A stretch of 42,560 bases of DNA from contig DASYUT010000196.1 of the NCBI GenBank assembly GCA_036000965.1, forward strand, positions 1 through 42,560, given 5' to 3'. The position numbers were made by a program, and so were the translations under genes. The stretch comes from Actinomycetes bacterium (GTDB taxonomy: Bacteria; Actinomycetota; CALGFH01). The notes under the pieces were generated by a model, which made no database searches, was not told the DNA's origin, and saw only the letters and a program-made list of their open reading frames with translations. Below, piece by piece: positions 24,948-32,872 of the stretch (its first letter is position 1; every line of letters starts with the position of its first letter).

Positions 24948-25433
24948 TCAGGACCGCAGCGGGCCCGTGGAGCGGCGGCCAGGACCACGGAGGCACCGGG
25001 CCGACCTGCTCAGCCACCAGTGGACCGGTGGCTCGGCCAAGACCACGCCGCTGTGCTCGAGCAGGCTCACCACACCGTCGGCGTCCCAGCGGTCGTCCGG
25101 CTCCTCGAGCAACGGCCCGACCGGCGCGAGCCCGTAATGGCGGTAGAGGTCGGCTTCCTCGTGCGACTCCAGGCAGGCGTCAGGCCCGACGCGAGGCGCG
25201 CCCCGGACGGTGGCCCGGTCGAACGGCACCCGCACGGTGCGGCCCTCCTCCTCGGCGTCCACCACCGGGACCAGGCGCAGGTCGTGGCCAATGTCGGCGA
25301 GGTTGACGAGCGCCCAGCCCGGTTCCTCGGTCCGGGCGTCGTAGCGGACCTCCCTGACCGTGCCCACCTTCACGCCGCCTCGGTCGAGCACTGCTCGGCC
25401 GACCCAGGCCCAGACAACGTCGAATCCTGGCAT
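24948..25433 (-). CDS. PRC-barrel domain protein
   Basis: A 161-residue protein. Residues 8-75 form a PRC-barrel: WVGRAVLDRGGVKVGTVREV, then a WALVNLADIGHDLRLVPV strand pair. EADLYRHYGL near residue 95 is the typical short motif after PRC barrels in actinobacterial proteins. The C terminus is Arg/Gly-rich. The family is general for RNA-processing and membrane-adjacent proteins, so no specific role follows. It is divergent from the ABC operon across a 357-base region. Confidence 0.75.
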   Translation of the reverse strand: MPGFDVVWAWVGRAVLDRGGVKVGTVREVRYDARTEEPGWALVNLADIGHDLRLVPVVDAEEEGRTVRVPFDRATVRGAPRVGPDACLESHEEADLYRHYGLAPVGPLLEEPDDRWDADGVVSLLEHSGVVLAEPPVHWWLSRSARCLRGPGRRSTGPLRS

Positions 25434-25790
25434 GTCCCCCCCAAAGGTGCTTGCAGCCGTGGCCCCGCACGGGATCTCACGGTTCCGTGGCGCCGGATCC
25501 TACTAAAGCAATCTTTGTCGCCACCAATTCGGTTGAGTGTATTGCCCGAATCAAGGCGATCTTTTTTGAAATGACTCGACTGCCCATTGGCGCTTTCTGT
25601 TGTCCCTCAACCGGACAGCAATTGCTCGGCCCTGCAATTCCGCATCCCCTGCTCCGCTGGGTGCCCCGGGGAGCCCCTCCACGGTCCGGATACCAGTTCG
25701 AGCACGCCGAGCTGGGAGCCCTTGACCACCCCGCGTGCGACTGCAAGGGTGTCGAGGGTCCGTCCGCTTCCTCGAAAGGTCCGTCCAGCC
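25434..25790. promoter_or_regulatory. Divergent intergenic region with an AT-rich island
   Basis: Between the PRC-barrel gene and the ABC operon. Bases 25490-25640 are clearly AT-richer than anything else in the window (tactaaagcaatctttg; cttttttgaaatgactcg). A 6-bp inverted repeat AATTGC (25620-25625) / GCAATT (25634-25639) lies inside. No -35/-10 pair with proper spacing was convincing, and no gene is visible. It probably holds the promoter of the ABC operon. Confidence 0.45.
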
Positions 25791-26942
25791 GTGCCCGTCG
25801 CCCAGGCCCAAGGCCTCAGCAAGCGCTTCGGCGCGGTCCAGGCCCTCCGGGACGTGGACGTCGTGGTCGAGCAGGGCTGCACCGGGCTGGTGGGCTCCAA
25901 CGGCGCCGGCAAGTCGACCCTGATCAAGCTGCTCCTCGGTCTCATCGCGCCCGACAGCGGGCAGGCGGTCGTGCTCGGCCACGACGTGGCCACCGACCCG
26001 CTCGCCGTCAGGGCCAGCGTCGGCTACGTCCCCGAGGGCCCCTGCCTGCCCGGCGACGTGACCGCCGCCGACTTCGTCGCCTTCATGGCCCAGCTCGGCG
26101 GCCTGCCGTCGCGCCAGGCCCGGGAGCGGGCCAGCGAGATCTGCTACCAGGTCGGGCTGGAGGAGGAGCGCTACCGGGCCATCGGCGGGTTCTCGACCGG
26201 CATGCAGCAGCGGGTGAAGCTGGCCGCCGCCCTCGTCCACGACCCCAGGCTGCTGCTGCTCGACGAGCCAACCGACGGCATGGACCCGCAGGGACGCGAG
26301 GACATGCTCGACCTCATCCTGCGGGTCCGGGCCGAGCTCGGGGTCGACGCGCTCGTCTCCACCCACCTGCTCGGCGACGTCGAGCGGGTGTGCGACCGGG
26401 TGGTCATGGTCCATGGCGGCCGAGTCCTCCTCCAGGGCTCGATCGCCGAGGCGGCCGGGACCAGCTCGCCGGGGTACAGCGTGCAGCTCGGCGACGGCGG
26501 GCGCGAGGTCCAGGCAGCCCTGGTCGCCGCCGGCCTCGAGGTCCGGCCCGTCGGCGACGCGCTGCACGTGCGCGGCCCGGACAGGGCCCGTTCCCCCGAG
26601 GCGCGCGAGGCCAGGTCGCCCGAGGCGCGCGAGGCCCGTCTGCCTGAGACCCGCGAGGCCAGGTCGCCCGAGGCTGAGGCGCGCGAGGTCAGGTCGCTCG
26701 AAGCGCGCGAGGTCGCTGACGTGATCCGCGACGTCGCCGTCGACCATGCCTGGCCCCTGCGCCGCCTTGCCCCTCGCGCGCCGAGCCTGGAAGAGACCTT
26801 CCTGCGCCTGCAGGCGGCCGCGTCGGCACCGGCCGGCCCAGAGGCGGGCTCGGACGGGCCACCCGGGGACCGCCGGCCGCTGCCGGTGCGGCCCTGGGGG
26901 ACCGAGGTCCCCGAGCACTCGGGCCGGGGGGTGCGCCGATGA
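25791..26942 (+). CDS. ABC-2-type transporter ATP-binding protein
   Basis: A 383-residue ATPase. Walker A is GSNGAGKSTLIK near residue 41, the signature FSTGMQQRVKLAAALVHDP, Walker B LLLLDEPTDGMDP, and the switch His in LVSTHLLGDVERV. It would drive the permease encoded next. The start is GTG 25791, after GAAAGGT. The C-terminal third is odd: residues 267-308 are five copies of an octapeptide like RSPEAREA. After it comes a conserved-type ending (APSLEETFLRL) and a Pro/Gly-rich tail. The stop overlaps the permease ATG (ATGA). Export is likely for this family; the cargo is unknown. Confidence 0.93.
   Translation: MPVAQAQGLSKRFGAVQALRDVDVVVEQGCTGLVGSNGAGKSTLIKLLLGLIAPDSGQAVVLGHDVATDPLAVRASVGYVPEGPCLPGDVTAADFVAFMAQLGGLPSRQARERASEICYQVGLEEERYRAIGGFSTGMQQRVKLAAALVHDPRLLLLDEPTDGMDPQGREDMLDLILRVRAELGVDALVSTHLLGDVERVCDRVVMVHGGRVLLQGSIAEAAGTSSPGYSVQLGDGGREVQAALVAAGLEVRPVGDALHVRGPDRARSPEAREARSPEAREARLPETREARSPEAEAREVRSLEAREVADVIRDVAVDHAWPLRRLAPRAPSLEETFLRLQAAASAPAGPEAGSDGPPGDRRPLPVRPWGTEVPEHSGRGVRR
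26589..26714 (+). repeat. 24-bp repeat coding RSPEAREA octapeptides
   Basis: Five units: RSPEAREA, RSPEAREA, RLPETREA, RSPEAEAREV, RSLEAREV (the fourth has a two-codon insertion). They encode charged, helix-prone sequence between the nucleotide-binding domain and the C-terminal domain of the ATPase. Confidence 0.9.
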
Positions 26943-27829
26943 CCGAGATGCGGGTGGGTGCGATCTACGACCGCGGCTACCGCCACTACGACGGCCCCCG
27001 GGAGGGGCGCTCGCGGCGGATGCGGGCCATCGTGACCGCGGGCGTCCGCCGCTGCCTCGGCCTCAAGCGCAACTGGAAGACCAAGGTGGTGCCGTTCGCC
27101 CTGCTGGTCGGCGCATTCGGCCCGGTGTTCGCCTTCATCGGCATCCGCCTGCTGGTCGGCGAGTCGGTCGGCCAGTTCCTCGGCTACGGCCGCTACCTTG
27201 GCATCGTCGCGCTGGTGCTGCTGCTGTTCGCGGCCACCGCCGGCCCCGAGCTGCTCTGCCCCGACCGCCGCCAGCACGTGCTCGCGCTGGTGTTCACCCG
27301 CCCGGTCACCCGGGCCGACTACCTGGCCGCCAAGCTCGCCGCCCTGCTGCTGGTGATCGGGCTCGCCGCCCTGGTGCCGCTGCTCGTCCTGTTCGTCGGC
27401 AACACCCTGACAGCCCCCAGGGCCGCCACCTACCTCCGCGAGCACGGCGGCGACCTCGGCCGCATCCTGTTCGCCGGGGGCGTGCTGACGGTGTTCTACT
27501 CGGCGGTCTCCCTGGCCGTGGCCAGCCTCACCGAGCGCCGCAGCCTGGCAACGGCCGGCCTGCTCGGCACGTTCCTGGCTTCCACGGTGGTCGCCAACAT
27601 CATCTTCTTCACCGCCACGAGCTTCTCCGGGCGCCGCTGGCTCACCTTCCTCGCCCTCCAAGGACTGCCCGGCCGCTTCGTCGAGTGGGTGTTCGGCACG
27701 GCGGCGCCGCCTGGATCCATGGCCGCCGAGGCCGGCTTCACCGGCCCCGCCTACCTGGCCGCCCTGGCCGTGCTGACCACCCTCAGCCTCGCGCTGCTGG
27801 CCTGGCGCATCTCCCGGTTGCAGCCATGA
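26939..27829 (+). CDS. ABC-2 transporter permease
   Basis: A 296-residue membrane protein with about six spans, preceded by a cytosolic IYDRGYRHYDGPREGR segment typical of this permease subfamily. Hydrophobic segments start near 57, 90, 138, 180, 210 and 270. LVFTRPVTRADYLAAKLAA is the conserved coupling region (lifting DNA-encoded R-P-V-x-R as in ABC-2 permeases). It overlaps both neighbours by four bases and is translated between two different ATPases. It most likely pairs with the upstream ATPase. Cargo unknown. Confidence 0.88.
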   Translation: MTEMRVGAIYDRGYRHYDGPREGRSRRMRAIVTAGVRRCLGLKRNWKTKVVPFALLVGAFGPVFAFIGIRLLVGESVGQFLGYGRYLGIVALVLLLFAATAGPELLCPDRRQHVLALVFTRPVTRADYLAAKLAALLLVIGLAALVPLLVLFVGNTLTAPRAATYLREHGGDLGRILFAGGVLTVFYSAVSLAVASLTERRSLATAGLLGTFLASTVVANIIFFTATSFSGRRWLTFLALQGLPGRFVEWVFGTAAPPGSMAAEAGFTGPAYLAALAVLTTLSLALLAWRISRLQP

Positions 27830-28758
27830 GCCAAGCCTGGACCGGGCCGGTGGTCGAGCTGCGCCATGTCTCCAAGTGGTACGGGGACGTGGTCGCCGTG
27901 GCCGACCTGTCGTTCGCGCTCGGCTCGGGCGTGACCGGGCTGCTCGGCCCCAACGGGGCCGGCAAGACGACCACCCTGAAGGCGATCACCGGCCTGCTGC
28001 ACCCCTCCCAGGGTGAGGTGCTCCTGTTCGGCCGGCCCATCTCAGGCGACCCGATGCTGTACCGGGCCATCGGGGTGGTACCGGACGGCGACCGCCTCTA
28101 TCCCCGCCTGACCGTACGCTCCTACGTGCGCCTGCACGCCGAGCTGCACGGGCTCTCCAGGCCCGGGCCGGCCGCCGACCGGGCCCTCGCCGAGGTGGGC
28201 ATGGAGGCGCTGGCCGACCGTCGGCTGAAGGGCCTGTCCAAGGGTGAGCGGCAGCGCACCAAGGTGGCCGGCGCCATCGTCCACCAGCCCTCCCTGCTCG
28301 TCCTGGACGAGCCGATGACCGGCATGGACCCGGGCCAGCGGGCGCGCTTCATCGAGCTGATCCGGCTGATCGCGGACGCCGGGGTGACCGTGCTGGTGTC
28401 CAGCCACATCCTGGGCGAGGTGGAGCGGCTCGCCTCGCAGATCCTCGTCCTGGTGGGGGGCAGGCTGGCCGCCTCGGGGGACTTCCACGCCATCCGCGAC
28501 CTCATGGACGACCAGCCCCGGACCGTGGTCGTGCGGGCCGGGAACGCCCGGGCGCTCGCGCCCGGGCTGATCGCCATGCCGACCACGGTGGCGGTCGAGG
28601 TGGATGGCGACGCCATCCAGGCCCGCACCCGGTCGGTCGAGGCGTTCGCCACCGAGCTGCCCCGGCTGGCCAAGGCCCAGGGGATCACCCTGCGCGAGAT
28701 CCTGACCACCGACGAGTCGCTCGAGCAGGTCTTCCGCTACCTGGTGGGGCGCCGGTGA
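27826..28758 (+). CDS. ABC-2-type transporter ATP-binding protein, second
   Basis: A 310-residue ATPase: Walker A GPNGAGKTTTLK near residue 44, signature LSKGERQRTKVAGAIVHQPS, Walker B LLVLDEPMTGMDP, and LVSSHILGEVERL with the switch His. The C-terminal ending TDESLEQVFRYLVGRR is typical for ABC-2 ATPases of the multidrug/antibiotic export type. The start ATG overlaps the first permease stop (ATGA). The paired permease begins 97 bases later, after a tandem duplication. Two ATPase/permease pairs in one operon suggest a heterodimeric or double exporter; this is inference. Confidence 0.93.
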   Translation: MSQAWTGPVVELRHVSKWYGDVVAVADLSFALGSGVTGLLGPNGAGKTTTLKAITGLLHPSQGEVLLFGRPISGDPMLYRAIGVVPDGDRLYPRLTVRSYVRLHAELHGLSRPGPAADRALAEVGMEALADRRLKGLSKGERQRTKVAGAIVHQPSLLVLDEPMTGMDPGQRARFIELIRLIADAGVTVLVSSHILGEVERLASQILVLVGGRLAASGDFHAIRDLMDDQPRTVVVRAGNARALAPGLIAMPTTVAVEVDGDAIQARTRSVEAFATELPRLAKAQGITLREILTTDESLEQVFRYLVGRR

Positions 28759-28854
28759 CCAGGGCGGGCGCATCTTGCAGGCCGCGCGCGCGGGAGGTGC
28801 GCCAGGCCACCAGGGCGGGCGCATCTTGCAGGCCGCGCGCGCGGGAGGTGCGCC
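28758..28854 (+). repeat. 46-bp direct repeat carrying a ribosome-binding site
   Basis: An identical 46-base block lies at 28758-28803 and 28809-28854 (period 51). Each copy ends in gcgggaggtgcgcc. In the second copy this is the ribosome-binding site for the GTG at 28856. In the first copy the same site is followed by agg, not a start codon, so it would be a decoy. Confidence 0.92.
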
Positions 28855-28855
28855 G

Positions 28856-29584
28856 GTGAAGGGCGCTCCGGTGGTGTTCCGGTTCAGCGTCGGCCAGCTC
28901 CTGGCCGGGCGGCGCCTGCTGGTGATCAGCCTGCTCACCGCCTTCCCGCTCGTCGTCCCGGCCCTGCTCGCAGCGGGCTCGGGCCGGGACCCGGACGGCT
29001 TCACCCTGGACCTGTTCCGCGCCCTGGTGCTGCCCGTGCTCCTGCCGGTGGTCGCCCTGACCTTCTCCACCAGCACCCTGGGCGCCGAGGTGCGCGACGG
29101 CACCGTGGTCAACCTGGTGCTCAAGCCCATCCCCCGGCCGGGCATCCTGGTTGCCAAGTACCTGGCCGCGGTGCTCGCCACCCTGCTGGTCCTGCTGCCC
29201 GCCGTGGCAGCCGCCCACCTGCTCACCGCCCGCGGCCTAGGCTCGACCCCCCTGCTCTCCGGGATGCTGGCGGCCACCACGGTCGCGACGCTGACCTACT
29301 GCGCCCTCGGGGTGCTGCTGTCCCTGCTGTTCGGGCGGGCCCTGCTCGTGGGGCTCGCGTACGCCCTGCTGTGGGAGGGGGCGCTGGTGAGCGTGGCCCC
29401 TTCGGCGTCGTCGCTGTCGGTGCGCGGCTACGCCGAGGGCGTGCTCGCGTCGATCGTGGCGCGCTCAGGCCTCGACTTCTCGGCCAGGCTCGGCCCGCTC
29501 AGCGCGACGCTGCTGGCCGTCGTGGTCACCCTCCTGGCCCTCACGCTGGCCGTCCGCCGACTGGAGCGCATGGATTTCCGCTGA
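28856..29584 (+). CDS. ABC-2 transporter permease, second
   Basis: A 242-residue permease with six hydrophobic segments, at about 16-36, 52-72, 98-120, 133-155, 160-185 and 215-236. STLGAEVRDGTVVNLVLKPI is the conserved cytosolic coupling segment of ABC-2 permeases (EVRxGT). GTG 28856 is chosen because GGGAGG lies seven bases upstream. A TTG at 28775 would only add repeat-encoded peptide. Its last 120 bases are overlapped in antisense by the MFS gene. Confidence 0.87.
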   Translation: MKGAPVVFRFSVGQLLAGRRLLVISLLTAFPLVVPALLAAGSGRDPDGFTLDLFRALVLPVLLPVVALTFSTSTLGAEVRDGTVVNLVLKPIPRPGILVAKYLAAVLATLLVLLPAVAAAHLLTARGLGSTPLLSGMLAATTVATLTYCALGVLLSLLFGRALLVGLAYALLWEGALVSVAPSASSLSVRGYAEGVLASIVARSGLDFSARLGPLSATLLAVVVTLLALTLAVRRLERMDFR

Positions 29585-30904
29585 CTCGAGCGCAGCCTGT
29601 GGGCTGTCCGATGCCGTGGCCACCACGGCGGGCTCGCCGGCCGCGGCCTGGGGACCAGCGGCCGGGTCGTCCAGGGACCGCAGCCAGTCCGGGCGCAGCG
29701 CCCACGTGGCCACGACGATCGCGAGGAGGGCCAGGCCGGTGGCGGCGGTGACCGGCGGCAGCCCGACACGGTCCCCGAGCCATCCCTGCACCACCAGGCC
29801 GAGCGCGTGGCCGCCCCCGACGGCCAGCATGAACAGGCTTGCGATACGGGCCCGCAGCTCCCGTGGGGCACGCGCCTGGCAGACGGTACCCGTTCCCGAG
29901 AGCACCCCGAGGTAGACGAAGCCGAGCAGGCCGATGGCCACGGTGGCGAGCGCGAAGCTGGGGGCGAGCCCGTACAGGACGGCGGCCGGGCCGACCGCGA
30001 GCAGGTTGCCGACCAGCAGCCGGCGCCGGCCCAGCCTGGACGCGAGCGGGCCGGCGGCCAGGGCGGAGAGCACCGCGCCGACCCCCTGCGCGGTGACCAG
30101 GGTCGAGGTGCCGGTGGCGCCGGCGTCGAACACCTTGATCGCGACCGCCGGGACCAGCCCGATGAACGGCGATACCAGGAACGTGGTCGCCAGGAGCAGG
30201 AGCAGGGCGGTGCGGATGCCGGTGTCGGCGCGGGCGGCCCGCACCCCGTCGACGACGGTCGCCCACAGGCGCGGCCGGACCCCCTCGGCCCGGCGGACGG
30301 GCGGGACGCGGATCAGGGCGAGCGAGACCAGCACGGCGCCGAAGCTGACCGTGTTCAGGCCGAACGCCCAGCCCAGACCGCCGGCCGTGATCACCAGGCC
30401 AGCCAGGGCGGGGCCGATCACCCGGCCCAGGTTGTACTGGGCCGTGCCCAGGCTTGTGGCCCCGAGCAGGTCCTCCGAAGGCACGAGGTCGGGCGTCATG
30501 GCCGCCGCGGCAGGCATGTACACGGCAAAGGCGCACCCGGCGAGCAGCACGATCACGGCGACCGCCGGCACCGACAGCCGGCCGGTGACCGCCAGCAGTG
30601 TCAAGGTCCCGGCCAGGCAGACCTGGAACAGCACGACGGCGGCCAGGTAGCGGCGCCGGTCGAAGCGGTCGGCGAGGGCGCCGCCGATCGGGCCGAGCAC
30701 CACGGTGGGCACATAGGTGAGCGCGGCGACCACTCCGGTCCAGGTCGCCTGGCCGGTGGCCTGGGTCACGTAGACCCCGATCGCCACCGTCTCCATCCAG
30801 GTGCCGACGTTGGAGACGAACGAGCCGGCCCAGATCGTCGCCCAGGCCCGGTGCTGGAAGGGCCGGAACGGCGACGCTCGGGAGGAACCGGTGGTGCTGG
30901 TCAC
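29465..30904 (-). CDS. MFS transporter (EntS/MFS_3-type exporter)
   Basis: A 479-residue, 12-span major facilitator. The N terminus FRPFQHRAWATIWAGSFVSN and the loop GPIGGALADRFDRRRYLA (MFS motif A) are typical. GTAQYNLGRVIGPALAGLVI is the EntS/MFS_3 signature. Such proteins export siderophores or drugs; the cargo is unknown here. GTG start at 30904 with only a weak ribosome site. The last 40 residues (after about codon 440) are hydrophilic and lie over the 3' end of the ABC permease gene on the other strand, so the original stop was probably lost and translation now runs on. The tail is not family-like. Confidence 0.9.
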   Translation of the reverse strand: MTSTTGSSRASPFRPFQHRAWATIWAGSFVSNVGTWMETVAIGVYVTQATGQATWTGVVAALTYVPTVVLGPIGGALADRFDRRRYLAAVVLFQVCLAGTLTLLAVTGRLSVPAVAVIVLLAGCAFAVYMPAAAAMTPDLVPSEDLLGATSLGTAQYNLGRVIGPALAGLVITAGGLGWAFGLNTVSFGAVLVSLALIRVPPVRRAEGVRPRLWATVVDGVRAARADTGIRTALLLLLATTFLVSPFIGLVPAVAIKVFDAGATGTSTLVTAQGVGAVLSALAAGPLASRLGRRRLLVGNLLAVGPAAVLYGLAPSFALATVAIGLLGFVYLGVLSGTGTVCQARAPRELRARIASLFMLAVGGGHALGLVVQGWLGDRVGLPPVTAATGLALLAIVVATWALRPDWLRSLDDPAAGPQAAAGEPAVVATASDSPQAALESAEIHALQSADGQREGQEGDHDGQQRRAERAEPGREVEA

Positions 30905-30922
30905 CGAGCAAGGCTACCGGCC

Positions 30923-30951
30923 CCGGGTCGTTCCGGGCAGGAACGGCCCGG
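30923..30951. promoter_or_regulatory. 12-bp inverted repeat in the MFS/PAC2 divergent region
   Basis: CCGGGTCGTTCC (30923-30934) and GGAACGGCCCGG (30940-30951) pair over 12 positions with one U-G wobble, around a five-base loop. It begins 18 bases upstream of the MFS start. As DNA it could be a repressor operator; as RNA it could fold in the MFS leader and affect translation. Confidence 0.45.
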
Positions 30952-31060
30952 CGGGGGCCAAAGGTCCATGGGGAACAAGGGCGCAGGGGAAACATGGACG
31001 CAAGGGAAGAAGCGGACGAACCAGTCCACGCCCGGGACCTGAAGCGGCTACCCTGCCTCC

Positions 31061-31933
31061 ATGCTGTCGCTTGTCAAGCTGAACGAGCGCCCGTCCCTGC
31101 GCGAGCCCTTCCTGGTCGTCCACCTCAGCGGGTGGACCGACGCCGGCATGGCCGGCCAGGCCGGCGCGGCGTTCCTGCGGGCGCGCTGGAACGCTCGGCG
31201 GCTCGCCGAGTTCGACCCGGACGAGCTGATCGACTACCGGGCAAGGCGCCCGATCATCCGCCTCGCCGGCGGCACGATCGAGCACATCAGCTGGTCACCG
31301 ATCGAGTTGTCCCAGGGCACCACCAGCGGGGACCGGGACGCGCTGCTACTGACCGGGCCCGAGCCCGACTTCCGCTGGAACGCGTTCGCCGACCAGGTGG
31401 TCGAGGTCTGCCGCGAGCTCGGCGTCGGCGAGGTGTTCGGGCTGGGCGCGTTCCCCGCCCCGAGCCTGCACACCGACCCGGTCGCCGTCCTCGGCACCTC
31501 GGCCGACCCCGAGCTGGCCGGGCGGCTCGAGACCGTCCCCGCGATCATCGAGCTGGCCGCAGGGATCCAGAGCGTGCTCGAGGAACGCCTGCACCGGGCC
31601 GGCATCCCCGCCACCGGCCTGTGGGCCAGGGTCCCGCCGTACCTGGCCGGCGGGACGCACCCGCCGGCCACGGTCGCCCTCGTGCAGAGCCTGGCCCGCC
31701 TCACCGGGGTCGAGATCGACACCACGGAGCTCCAGGCGGCCAGCAAGGAGCACCTGGAGCAGGTCGAGCAGGCCATCCGGGAACGGCCCCAGATCGGCGA
31801 GTTCATCGAGCAGATCCGTGCGCTGGTCGAGCAGGGCGGCGACGACCGGATCCCCTCCGGTGACGAGATCGCGGCCGAGCTCGAGCGCTTCCTGTCCCAG
31901 CAGCCGCCGGACGAGGGCGGCCCGCGCGGCTGA
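31061..31933 (+). CDS. PAC2 family protein
   Basis: A 290-residue PAC2-family (proteasome-assembly-chaperone-like) protein. Features are PFLVVHLSGWTDAGMAGQAG near the start, LLLTGPEPDFRWNAFADQVV in the middle, FGLGAFPAPSLHTDPVAVLG, and GLWARVPPYLAGGTHPPATV with the conserved Pro/Tyr stretch. ATG 31061 is clear. Actinobacterial PAC2 proteins are common, but their role in proteasome assembly is not shown. It is divergent from the MFS exporter and convergent with the single-domain response regulator. Confidence 0.9.
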   Translation: MLSLVKLNERPSLREPFLVVHLSGWTDAGMAGQAGAAFLRARWNARRLAEFDPDELIDYRARRPIIRLAGGTIEHISWSPIELSQGTTSGDRDALLLTGPEPDFRWNAFADQVVEVCRELGVGEVFGLGAFPAPSLHTDPVAVLGTSADPELAGRLETVPAIIELAAGIQSVLEERLHRAGIPATGLWARVPPYLAGGTHPPATVALVQSLARLTGVEIDTTELQAASKEHLEQVEQAIRERPQIGEFIEQIRALVEQGGDDRIPSGDEIAAELERFLSQQPPDEGGPRG

Positions 31934-32001
31934 CCGCAGGGCCACGCCGTCAGTCGTCCGCATGCTGGCCGCCCTCGCCGGCCGGATGGGGGCCGAGCCG
32001 G

Positions 32002-32025
32002 CCGGGCCGCCGCGCGGCGGCCCGG
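32002..32025. terminator. Bidirectional terminator hairpin
   Basis: CCGGGCCGCC (32002-32011), loop GCGC, GGCGGCCCGG (32016-32025): a perfect 10-bp GC stem between the convergent PAC2 stop (31933) and the response-regulator stop (32026). No U-tract, as is usual in GC-rich actinobacteria. It works symmetrically for both genes. Confidence 0.75.
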
Positions 32026-32421
32026 TCACCAGATCGGCGACACGCCGGCCCGCGCCTGCCGAAGGCGGGCCTTGATCTTGGCGACCAGCTGGGCGGGGTC
32101 GAAGGGCTTGATGACGCAGTCGTCCGCGCCCACGGTCTGGGCGAGCACCCGGTCGGCCTCGAGCGACTTGGCGGTGAGCATGATGACGGGGATGTGGGCG
32201 CTGCGCGGGTCCGCCCGCAGCCTGGCGCATACCTCGTAGCCGTCCCTCCTGGGCATCATGGCGTCGAGCAGAATGAGGTCTGGGAGCACCTCAAGGGCCT
32301 TGTCGAGCGCGTCCTCCCCGTCATGGGCGACCACGACCTCGAAGCCCTCCAGGCGTAAGTTGATCTCGACGAAGCGGACAATGTCCTCCTCGTCATCGGC
32401 GATGAGTACTACGTCGCCCAC
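32026..32421 (-). CDS. Single-domain response regulator (CheY-like)
   Basis: A 131-residue receiver domain without an output domain. VVLIADDEEDIVRFVEINL gives the acidic pocket, LILLDAMMPRRDGYEV the phospho-accepting Asp (near residue 54), IPVIMLTAKS the Thr switch, and CVIKPFDPAQL the Lys. GTG 32421 follows GGAGGGTTCTGAC; upstream in-frame residues are not family-like. With no partner kinase beside it, it probably takes part in a phosphorelay or protein interaction. The C-terminal tail is short. Confidence 0.92.
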   Translation of the reverse strand: MGDVVLIADDEEDIVRFVEINLRLEGFEVVVAHDGEDALDKALEVLPDLILLDAMMPRRDGYEVCARLRADPRSAHIPVIMLTAKSLEADRVLAQTVGADDCVIKPFDPAQLVAKIKARLRQARAGVSPIW

Positions 32422-32823
32422 GTCAGAACCCTCCTTCGGCGCGGAGTGCCGGGGCCCTCCTGGGTGCGTCATCGGCACCGGGTCCGCGACGCCCAAGCGC
32501 TCCAGTGCGCCGCGGCGATGTCACAGCAGGGGGAATCAAGGCACACGCACCGACGCCACGAGCGCCTCGCAAGCCTACGCGGATCTGCTTGGTTCATGAT
32601 CGTAGGCGGTCGGCGTCGCTCGACGAGCCGCACTCGACCGGTGGCGCCGACCGGTTGCCGGTGGCGCCCGCCCTGCGAGCACGCCGCCAGTCCTCCAGCA
32701 CAGCAACGAGCCCCGGTCCGGGCCCAGGCACGAGCCTGCTGCTCCTCCTCTCGAGTACCTAGGCGCCCGGCGGACCCGAATGGATACGGGCAGTCAGGCA
32801 ATTCGTCCCCTGGGCGCACATGC
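32422..32823. other. Intergenic region upstream of the response regulator
   Basis: About 400 bases with no supported gene. A 7-bp inverted repeat GCCTACG (32573-32579) / CGTAGGC (32601-32607) with a 21-base loop lies about 150 bases upstream of the response-regulator start. No promoter with consensus spacing was found. Confidence 0.4.
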
Positions 32824-32852
32824 GGCGCCCCCACCGGGGCAGTGGGGGCGCC
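32824..32852 (-). terminator. Intrinsic terminator hairpin of the beta-helix gene
   Basis: GGCGCCCCCAC (32824-32834), a seven-base loop, and GTGGGGGCGCC (32842-32852) form a perfect 11-bp stem that begins 20 bases after the stop at 32873. It lacks a U-tract, as is common in GC-rich actinobacteria. Confidence 0.75.
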
Positions 32853-32872
32853 AGGGCCGGCCGTGCGTGCGG

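Noticed and set aside
26589-26714. CRISPR-like array
   Set aside because: The 24-bp repeats have no spacers, are in frame and encode a peptide repeat.
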